Below are positions 6,094-11,382 of a DNA stretch of 11,382 nucleotides, one piece after another. The stretch comes from an uncultured Gaiellaceae bacterium. GTDB lineage: Bacteria; Actinomycetota; Thermoleophilia; Gaiellales; Gaiellaceae. Under the pieces are notes generated by a model. It worked only from the letters and a program-made list of their open reading frames with translations. It was not told the origin of the DNA and made no database searches. Every line of letters starts with the position of its first letter. Positions within the stretch are counted from its first letter, which is position 1. The stretch spans positions 1 through 11,382 of the forward strand of contig CATPAS010000201.1 in the NCBI GenBank assembly GCA_955652075.1, written 5' to 3'. The position numbers were made by a program, and so were the translations under genes.

Positions 6094-7188
6094 ATGGCTG
6101 TGGTCGAGCGACTTGCGATCGTCGGCACCGGGCTCATCGGTGCCTCGGTGGGACTTGCGGCGCGCGCCGCCGGAGTGGGGGACGTGCGCGGCTGGGACGT
6201 CGATCCCGCTGCGCTGGCCATCGCGGTCGAGCGCGAGGCCGTCGACGCTGCGGGCTCGCTCGGCGCCGCCGTCTCGGACGCCGAGCTGGTGATCGTCGCG
6301 GCGCCGGTGGCGGCGCTGCCGGCGCAAGTGGCGGCCGTGCTCGAGGCAACGGGCGTCGGGACGACCGTGTCGGACGTGGGCTCGACGAAGACGCCGGTCA
6401 CGCGCGCAGTGAGCGACGGTCGTTTCATCGGCGGGCATCCGGTCTGCGGCTCGGAAACCCACGGTCCGGCCCACGCGAGCGGCGGCCTGTTTCGCGGGGC
6501 GACCTGGTTCCTCACGCCGGACGCGACGACGGATCCGGAGCGCTACCGGACGCTGCACGGTTTCGTCGCATCGCTGGGCGCCGTCCCCGTTGCCGTCGAT
6601 CCAGAGGCGCACGATCGCCTGGTTGCGCTCACGAGTCATCTCCCGCATGCGCTCGCGAACGTGCTCCTGAACCAGGCGGGTGCCTCGCGGGTCGACGGAC
6701 ACGAGCCGCTCGCGGCCGCAGGTGGCTCCCTCCGCGACATGACGCGCGTTGCGGGAGCCAATCCGCGGATCTGGGTCGACATCTTTCTCGACAACGCCGA
6801 GGCTCTCGCAGCCGCGCTCGCCGAGCATCGTCGCCGGATCGAGCAGGTCGAGCGAGCGCTGGCCGAGGGAGATGCCGGCTTCCTCGCGCGGTGGATCGGA
6901 GAAGCGTCGGACAACCGGCGCCGCATGCTCGCCGATGCGTACGAGGAGCCCGGCATGCTGCAACGGCTTCGCGTGCACGTGCCCGACCGTCCCGGGGTCC
7001 TCGCGGGCATCACGCAGGCGCTCGGAGCGGAGCGGATCAACATCGAGGACTTCGAGCTGCAACATCTCTCGCGCGAGCGCGGCGGCACGCTCACGCTGCT
7101 CGTCGGCGGCGAGGACGAAGCCGTGCGGGCGGCCGCGATCCTGGAAGCGCAGGGCTACCACGTCGTCATCTCGCCTGTCCTCGAATGA
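6094..7188 (+). CDS. tyrA: Prephenate dehydrogenase with C-terminal ACT domain
   Basis: This 364-residue enzyme oxidatively decarboxylates prephenate to 4-hydroxyphenylpyruvate, the tyrosine branch of aromatic synthesis. The nucleotide-binding loop is IVGTGLIGASVG (9-20). SDVGSTK (93-99) and GGHPVCGSE (113-121) are family signatures, and SHLPHALA (181-188) carries the conserved catalytic-site histidine. GGSLRDMTRVAGANPRIW (210-227) is the dimer-helix motif. An ACT fold follows at about 291-357 (RLRVHVPDRPGVLAGITQAL at its start), typical of Gram-positive TyrA and likely to sense tyrosine. A TTG at 6067 would add nine residues with no family similarity, so the ATG at 6094 is preferred; it lacks a ribosome binding site and lies about 7 nt after TATCCT. 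It starts the tyrA-aroA-cmk-plsC-der operon. Confidence 0.94.
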   Translation: MAVVERLAIVGTGLIGASVGLAARAAGVGDVRGWDVDPAALAIAVEREAVDAAGSLGAAVSDAELVIVAAPVAALPAQVAAVLEATGVGTTVSDVGSTKTPVTRAVSDGRFIGGHPVCGSETHGPAHASGGLFRGATWFLTPDATTDPERYRTLHGFVASLGAVPVAVDPEAHDRLVALTSHLPHALANVLLNQAGASRVDGHEPLAAAGGSLRDMTRVAGANPRIWVDIFLDNAEALAAALAEHRRRIEQVERALAEGDAGFLARWIGEASDNRRRMLADAYEEPGMLQRLRVHVPDRPGVLAGITQALGAERINIEDFELQHLSRERGGTLTLLVGGEDEAVRAAAILEAQGYHVVISPVLE

Positions 7189-7190
7189 GG
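7187..7190 (+). promoter_or_regulatory. Ribosome binding site of aroA
   Basis: GAGG overlaps the TGA stop of tyrA and lies 8 nt before the GTG at 7199. It decides between this GTG and the one at 7205, where the spacing would be 14 nt. Confidence 0.45.
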
Positions 7191-7198
7191 ACGTCGAC

Positions 7199-8491
7199 GT
7201 GGGCGTGACTCGAGTCGAGCCTGTGGGATCGGTCGCGGGCCACATCGCGGTCCCCGGGGACAAGTCGGTCTCGCACCGTGCGGTGCTCATCGGCGCGCTG
7301 TCCGACGGCGAGACGCACGTGCGCGGCTTCGGGCGCTCCGCCGACACAGAGTCGACGATCGCTGCCGTGGGTGCGCTCGGCATCCAGGTCGACGAGGTGG
7401 CCGACGACGAGCTCGTCGTCCACGGCGTCGGGTTGCGCGGCCTGCAGGAGCCTGACGCTCCGATCGACGCAGGCAACGCGGGCACGTTGATGCGGCTCCT
7501 CCCGGGAATCCTCGCCGGCCAGGAGGGGCGCTTCGAGCTCACGGGCGACGACTCGCTGCGCACGCGACCGATGGACCGCATCGCCGAGCCGCTGAAGCGA
7601 ATGGGCGCGCGCATCGAGACGACGAAGGGCCTTCCGCCGGTCGTCATCGAGGGGACCGACGCGCTCAAAGGAATCGAGTACGTGCTCCCGATGGCGAGCG
7701 CGCAGGTGAAGTCCGCGATCCTCCTGGCAGGGCTCAACGCGAACGGAACGACCACCGTGGTCGAGCCCGCGCCGACCCGCGATCACACCGAGCTGATGCT
7801 GGCGACAGCCGGAGCCCGCATCCAGCGGCGACCGAAATCCGTCTCGATCGACCCGGCAGGAAGCCTCCACCTCGCCGAAGTCACTGTCCCCGGGGACTTC
7901 TCCGCGGCGGCTCCGTTCATCGTTGCCGCGACGCTGCTCGCCGGCTCCGAGTTGACGATCCACGACGTCGGCCTCAATCCGCGCCGCACCGGCCTGCTGG
8001 ACGTGCTGGAACGCATGGGCGCGCGTGTCATCGTCTTCAACCGCCGGAAGGTCGGCGGCGAGCTGATCGGAGACCTCGAGGTGCACTCGGCGGAGTTGAC
8101 TGCGGCGGACGTGACGGAGGAGGAGGTGCCGCGGCTGGTCGACGAGCTGCCGCTCTTCGCCCTGGCCGCCGGCGTCGCGCGCGGCGTCAGCCACGTGAGC
8201 GGAGCCGGTGAGCTTCGTCTCAAGGAGTCGGACCGCATCGAAACAGTGACGGAAGGGCTACGGACACTGGGCGTCCGCATCCAGCCTCGCGACGATGGGT
8301 TCGAGGTGAGAGGCGTGCCTTCACGTCCGAACGGCGGTCAGATGCCGTCGAAGGGGGACCACCGCATCGCGATGCTCGGTGCCGTCGCCGGAGTCGTTTC
8401 CCGCGACGGAGTCGAGGTCGAGGGCAGCGACGTCGTGGCTATAAGCTTCCCCGGGTTTTTCGACCTTCTCCACTCGGTTTCCAGACGATGA
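7199..8491 (+). CDS. aroA: 3-phosphoshikimate 1-carboxyvinyltransferase (EPSP synthase)
   Basis: This 430-residue enzyme joins phosphoenolpyruvate to shikimate 3-phosphate, the sixth shikimate-pathway step. PGDKSVSHRA (19-28) holds the substrate-binding lysine and serine. GNAGTLMRLLPGILAG (92-107), ASAQVKSAILLAGL (166-179), TRDHTELML (193-201), DELPLFALAA (315-324), ELRLKESDRIE (338-348) and GDHRIAM (386-392) follow in the normal order. The C-terminal AISFPGFFDLL (414-424) has isoleucine where the E. coli enzyme has Lys411, and the whole resembles the Bacillus-type (class II) subgroup. The reading frame extends much further upstream only as a shadow of tyrA. GTG 7199 is chosen because GAGG (7187-7190) lies 8 nt before it; GTG 7205 is the alternative. 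It begins 10 nt after the tyrA stop, and its TGA overlaps the cmk ATG. Confidence 0.95.
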   Translation: MGVTRVEPVGSVAGHIAVPGDKSVSHRAVLIGALSDGETHVRGFGRSADTESTIAAVGALGIQVDEVADDELVVHGVGLRGLQEPDAPIDAGNAGTLMRLLPGILAGQEGRFELTGDDSLRTRPMDRIAEPLKRMGARIETTKGLPPVVIEGTDALKGIEYVLPMASAQVKSAILLAGLNANGTTTVVEPAPTRDHTELMLATAGARIQRRPKSVSIDPAGSLHLAEVTVPGDFSAAAPFIVAATLLAGSELTIHDVGLNPRRTGLLDVLERMGARVIVFNRRKVGGELIGDLEVHSAELTAADVTEEEVPRLVDELPLFALAAGVARGVSHVSGAGELRLKESDRIETVTEGLRTLGVRIQPRDDGFEVRGVPSRPNGGQMPSKGDHRIAMLGAVAGVVSRDGVEVEGSDVVAISFPGFFDLLHSVSRR

Positions 8492-9129
8492 TTGTCGCCA
8501 TAGACGGCCCCGCAGGGGCAGGAAAAAGCACGGTCGCGCGGCAGCTCGCCGAGCGCCTCGGCTTCCGCTACCTCGATACCGGCGCGATGTACCGCGCGCT
8601 GACGTGGCTCGCGATGCAACGCAGCCTTCCGCTCGGAGACGGTGAGCCGCTCGGAGAGCTCGCGCGCGCGAACCCCGTCACGTTCGACGACGCCGGGCGC
8701 GTCTCGATCGCGGGCACCGACGTCACCTCTTCCATCCGCGAATCGCGCATCGACCGGCAGGTCCCGGTCGTCGCGCGGCACCCCGCGGTGCGGGCGGTGA
8801 TGCGTGAGCGCCAGCGCGAGCTCGGCCAGCAGGGCAACGTCGTCATCGAAGGACGGGACATCGGCACCGTCGTCGCTCCCGATGCCGAGGTGAAGATCTA
8901 CCTCAACGCCGATTCGGCCACGCGCGCACGTCGCCGTCAGTCGGAACGCCCGGACATCGGCGGCGACGCACTCGCGACGGATCTCCGTCTCCGTGACGAG
9001 AGCGACGCGGTTCGCATGCAGCCGGCTCCCGACGCGGAGCGGATCGACACGACCGAGCTCGAGGTCGACGACGTCGTGACCCGGATCGAGCAGCTCGTGC
9101 AAGAGCGGCTCGCAGCGTCGCAGCGGTGA
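8488..9129 (+). CDS. cmk: Cytidylate kinase
   Basis: This 213-residue (d)CMP kinase uses ATP to make (d)CDP for nucleic acid and CDP-lipid precursors. The P-loop is GPAGAGKST (7-15). RYLDTGAMYRALTWLA (27-42) and VIEGRDIGTVVAPDA (119-133) are the CMP-binding signatures. LRLRDESDAVRM...AP (166-181) is the lid region, and ERIDTTELEVDDVV (184-197) ends the fold in the usual way. Length is normal for the short bacterial form. The ATG at 8488 overlaps the aroA TGA (ATGA) and no Shine-Dalgarno sequence is seen, so translation probably depends on coupling. The aroA-cmk order is seen in many bacteria. Confidence 0.96.
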   Translation: MIVAIDGPAGAGKSTVARQLAERLGFRYLDTGAMYRALTWLAMQRSLPLGDGEPLGELARANPVTFDDAGRVSIAGTDVTSSIRESRIDRQVPVVARHPAVRAVMRERQRELGQQGNVVIEGRDIGTVVAPDAEVKIYLNADSATRARRRQSERPDIGGDALATDLRLRDESDAVRMQPAPDAERIDTTELEVDDVVTRIEQLVQERLAASQR

Positions 9130-9773
9130 ACCGGACGCAGGTCGTCCAAGTGGCCGCGCGGCCGTTCTTCGACGGGGCCGTACGGCTCGTCACGCCGCTG
9201 CGCGTGTACGGCAAGGACCGCATCCCTGCGAACGGGTCCCTGGTGCTCTGCTTCAACCACTTTTCGTGGCTCGATCCCTGGGCGATCGGGGCCCAGGTAC
9301 CGCGGACGCTCTACTACGTCGCCAAGCAGGAGGCGCACGACAATCCGATCATCGGACCGCTGATCCGCACCTTCGGCACGATCGCGGTGCGCCGAGGTGA
9401 GTCCGACCGCGAAGCGGTCCGCATCATGCGCGACATCGTGCACCGCGGAGACGCGCTCGGGATGTTCCCCGAGGGCACACGGCAGGAGCGCGAGCCGGGC
9501 CCCGTCATGCCCGGGGCCGCCATGATCGCCGTCCAGGAGGGCGCACCCGTGGTCTGCGGCGCCATTCACGGCTCGCAGTACTGGCGCTTCGGCAACTTTC
9601 ACCCCGTCTCGATCGCGTTCGGCGAGCCTCTCGACGTGAGCCAGCATCTGCGCAACTCGAAGGGATACCGCGCGGCAGCGCTTGAGATTCAGCAGGAGCT
9701 CAGACGGCTGTGGGAGTTCCTCGTCACGACGCACGAGCAGGGCCGGCCGCGCGTCGCGACCCCGCCGCGATGA
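9126..9773 (+). CDS. plsC: 1-acyl-sn-glycerol-3-phosphate acyltransferase (PlsC family)
   Basis: This 215-residue membrane-associated acyltransferase probably adds the second acyl chain to lysophosphatidic acid to give phosphatidic acid. The NHFSWLD box (44-50) has the catalytic H-x4-D pair H45/D50. AVRRGES (87-93) and MFPEGTRQ (113-120) form the glycerol-phosphate binding motifs, and PVMPGAAMIA (126-135) is the fourth block. Hydrophobic stretches around 37-44 and 137-147 suit membrane association, but no clear long transmembrane helix is present. The GTG at 9126 overlaps the cmk TGA by 4 nt and no ribosome binding site is seen. Specificity is inferred from family only. A plsC gene between cmk and der occurs in several Gram-positive lineages. 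Confidence 0.9.
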   Translation: MNRTQVVQVAARPFFDGAVRLVTPLRVYGKDRIPANGSLVLCFNHFSWLDPWAIGAQVPRTLYYVAKQEAHDNPIIGPLIRTFGTIAVRRGESDREAVRIMRDIVHRGDALGMFPEGTRQEREPGPVMPGAAMIAVQEGAPVVCGAIHGSQYWRFGNFHPVSIAFGEPLDVSQHLRNSKGYRAAALEIQQELRRLWEFLVTTHEQGRPRVATPPR

Positions 9774-11083
9774 GTAGCGAACAGGGGCCGCTGCACGGAA
9801 CGGTCGCCATCGTCGGCTTTCCGAACGTCGGCAAGTCGACGCTGATCAACCGGCTCACCGGTTCGCGTGCGGCCGTCGTGCACGAGACCTCGGGCGTGAC
9901 GCGCGATCGCAAGGAGCTGATCGGCGAGTGGAACGGCAAGCGTTTCCTGCTCATCGACACGGGCGGCGTCGACATCGCCGACCAGTCGCCGATGACGAAG
10001 TCCATCGCGGCGCAGGCCAAGCAAGCGGTCGGCGAGGCCGATCTCGTCCTCTTCGTCGTCGACGCGAGCGCCGGAGTGACGCCCGGGGACGAAGAGGTAG
10101 CGGACATCCTTCGACGCGCGCGCAAGCCCGTGCTGCTGATCGCGAACAAGATCGACGATCCCGCGCAGGAGAGCCTTGCGCTCGACCTGCACCGGCTCGG
10201 TCTCGGCGAGCCGCGGCCCTTCTCCGCATTGCACGGGCACGGCAGCGGCGACCTCCTCGACGTGATCGTCGAGCAGCTTCCCGGCACCGGGCGCGAGGAG
10301 ACTCCCGACGATGCGATCCGCGTCGCGATCCTAGGGCGGCCGAACGTCGGCAAGTCCTCGCTGCTGAATGCGATTCTCGGCCAGGACCGCGTGATCGTGT
10401 CGGAGACGCCGGGCACGACCCGTGACTCGATCGACACCGTCTTCGAACGAGGCGATCGCACGTTCGTCTTCGTCGACACTGCGGGCATCCGCCGCAAGCG
10501 CCGCCACCGCCAGGGGATCGAGTACTACTCGGAGCTGCGCGCACGGGAAGCTGCCGAGCGCGCCGACATTGCGCTCATCCTCGTCGACACCTCGGAAGGC
10601 CTGGTCGACCACGATCTCACTGTCGCCGACATCGCGCGCAAAGCGCAGGACTCGACCATCGTCGTGCTCTCGAAATGGGATGCAACGACGCTCGGGATCG
10701 AAGACATCAGGCCCGAGCTCGAGCGGAGGCTGCGCCAGCGTCCTCCGCACGTCGCCGTGTCCGCCAAGACGGGCCGCGGGGTCGAGCGGCTGCTGGACGC
10801 GATCGAGAAGCTCTACGACAAGCACGTGGCCCGCGTTCCGACAGCCGAGCTCAACCGTTTCCTCGCGGAGCTCCGCGAGAAGCGCCAGCCCCCGTCGCGC
10901 GAGGGCCGGAGCCTGAATTTGCTCTACGGGGCGCAGGTGTCCGCCCGCCCGCCACGGTTCCGCTTCTCGGTCAACGATCCGACGCTGGTCACGCGCGACT
11001 ACGGCTACTGGGTGGAGAACCAGCTACGGGACCGCTTCGAGCTCGAAGGCGTGCCGGTCACGATCGACTTCGTTCCGAATTAG
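9770..11083 (+). CDS. der: Ribosome biogenesis GTPase Der (EngA)
   Basis: This 437-residue protein has the tandem GTPase layout unique to Der, which is needed for 50S subunit maturation. Domain 1 has G1 GFPNVGKST (16-24), G3 DTGG (63-66), G4 NKID (126-129) and G5 SAL (152-154). Domain 2 has G1 GRPNVGKSS (189-197), G2 TTRD (216-219), G3 DTAGI (236-240), G4 SKWD (301-304) and G5 SAK (331-333). The KH-like domain is about 345-437 (FLAELREKRQPPSREGRS). The second G4 has serine in place of the usual asparagine. The frame runs upstream to 9710 inside plsC, but the ATG at 9770, overlapping the plsC TGA (ATGA), gives the normal N-terminus MSSEQGPLHGTVAIVG. Last gene of the forward operon. Confidence 0.97.
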   Translation: MSSEQGPLHGTVAIVGFPNVGKSTLINRLTGSRAAVVHETSGVTRDRKELIGEWNGKRFLLIDTGGVDIADQSPMTKSIAAQAKQAVGEADLVLFVVDASAGVTPGDEEVADILRRARKPVLLIANKIDDPAQESLALDLHRLGLGEPRPFSALHGHGSGDLLDVIVEQLPGTGREETPDDAIRVAILGRPNVGKSSLLNAILGQDRVIVSETPGTTRDSIDTVFERGDRTFVFVDTAGIRRKRRHRQGIEYYSELRAREAAERADIALILVDTSEGLVDHDLTVADIARKAQDSTIVVLSKWDATTLGIEDIRPELERRLRQRPPHVAVSAKTGRGVERLLDAIEKLYDKHVARVPTAELNRFLAELREKRQPPSREGRSLNLLYGAQVSARPPRFRFSVNDPTLVTRDYGYWVENQLRDRFELEGVPVTIDFVPN

Positions 11084-11102
11084 GCGCCGACTTGGCGGCG
11101 CC
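11083..11102. terminator. Hairpin between convergent der and GNAT genes
   Basis: GGCGCCG (11083-11089) and CGGCGCC (11096-11102) make a perfect 7-bp G/C stem with a 6-nt loop, beginning in the der stop codon. A second 6-bp stem, CGCGGG (11113-11118) with CCCGCG (11126-11131), lies across the end of the GNAT gene. No T run follows in either direction, so these would be the U-less type of terminator. Position between two convergent genes supports a bidirectional role. Confidence 0.45.
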
Positions 11103-11120
11103 GCACAGAGGCCGCGGGGG

Positions 11121-11382
11121 CTACGCCCGCGTGGCCGTCGTTCGAAGCGAGATGTGCAGCACCTCTCCGTGCTCGACGAAGCCCGCGCGTGCATAGATCC
11201 GCGCCTCGTCCGGGCCGGCAGCCATCAGGAAGGCGGTCAGGCCGCGGTCGAGCGCTGCCTGGGCCAGCCAGCCGGCCATCGCGGCGGCGATGCCTCGCCG
11301 TCTGAACGTTTCGCGGACCCCGATCGACGTCAGCTCGGTGACGCCGTCGTGCGGCGCAACGCACAAACCTCCTCCGGCCGGC
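11121..11382 (-). CDS. GNAT-family N-acetyltransferase, C-terminal part (5' end outside window)
   Basis: The frame is open from the window edge to TAG at 11123-11121 and encodes about 86 residues. It shows the acetyl-CoA binding core of the GNAT fold: a beta strand TELTSIGV, then RETFRRRGIAAAMAGWL, in which RRRGIA is the R/QxxGxG/A pyrophosphate loop, and the late motif PDEARIYARAGFVEHGE (motif B, with the Tyr-x-x-x-Gly-Phe pattern). The upstream residues PAGGGLCVAPHDG continue the fold, so the TTG at 11366 is not the start; the N-terminal half is beyond the window. The substrate cannot be predicted. It is convergent with der, 37 bp away. Confidence 0.85.
   Translation of the reverse strand, partial: PAGGGLCVAPHDGVTELTSIGVRETFRRRGIAAAMAGWLAQAALDRGLTAFLMAAGPDEARIYARAGFVEHGEVLHISLRTTATRA

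Noticed and set aside
5908..7755. Minus-strand open frame of 615 codons opposite tyrA and aroA
   Set aside because: Its sequence is low-complexity Arg/Ser/Pro-rich with no recognisable domain, and it lies exactly opposite two well-identified genes; long antisense frames are expected at this G/C content.
11121..11366. Complete 81-residue GNAT protein starting at TTG 11366
   Set aside because: The frame stays open to the window edge with sequence that continues the fold, so the gene is cut by the window, not naturally short.

Overview
The window is a stretch of a high-GC bacterial chromosome, most likely from an actinobacterium. The Thermoleophilia/Gaiellales side is a guess. The grounds are strong G/C preference at third codon positions, frequent GTG/TTG starts, several genes with no Shine-Dalgarno sequence sitting directly after a -10-like box, and a gene order (scpA-scpB-rluB ... 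tyrA-aroA-cmk-plsC-der) that resembles the conserved segregation/pseudouridylation/cytidylate kinase/GTPase neighbourhood of Gram-positive-type bacteria. I see no rRNA, tRNA, CRISPR array, insertion sequence or phage gene. No stretch longer than about 80 bases lacks a gene.

Layout, left to right. Positions 1-674 (+) hold the tail of a probable scpA and the complete scpB (condensin-associated segregation proteins). Positions 680-2110 (-) hold a tight three-gene operon, transcribed as GYD-domain protein, then cupin, then SAM-dependent methyltransferase, facing scpB and diverging from rluB. rluB (2130-2828, +) is an rRNA pseudouridine synthase. It converges on, and overlaps by 26 bp, a secreted alkaline-phosphatase-superfamily enzyme (2803-5007, -). 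Upstream of that is trpS (5087-6067, -), which ends in a good hairpin terminator and is divergent from tyrA.

From 6094 rightwards runs a compact forward operon: tyrA (prephenate dehydrogenase with ACT domain), aroA (EPSP synthase), cmk, plsC and der. The last three joints are each a 4-nt stop/start overlap. A convergent GNAT acetyltransferase, cut by the window end, closes the window, with a hairpin between it and der.

Functionally this is mostly core metabolism: chromosome segregation (ScpAB), ribosome maturation (RluB, Der), aromatic amino-acid synthesis and tryptophan charging (TyrA, AroA, TrpRS), pyrimidine nucleotide supply (Cmk) and phospholipid synthesis (PlsC). The less ordinary parts are the two minus-strand blocks that break the conserved forward row: the GYD-cupin-methyltransferase trio, and the secreted phosphoesterase with trpS. 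Each block is separated from the next forward gene by only 19-26 bp, and each gap carries an A/T-rich box that could serve as a -10 element in both directions. I do not see strong evidence of a wholly new system. The uncharacterised trio and the cysteine-rich secreted phosphoesterase are the best candidates for new biology.
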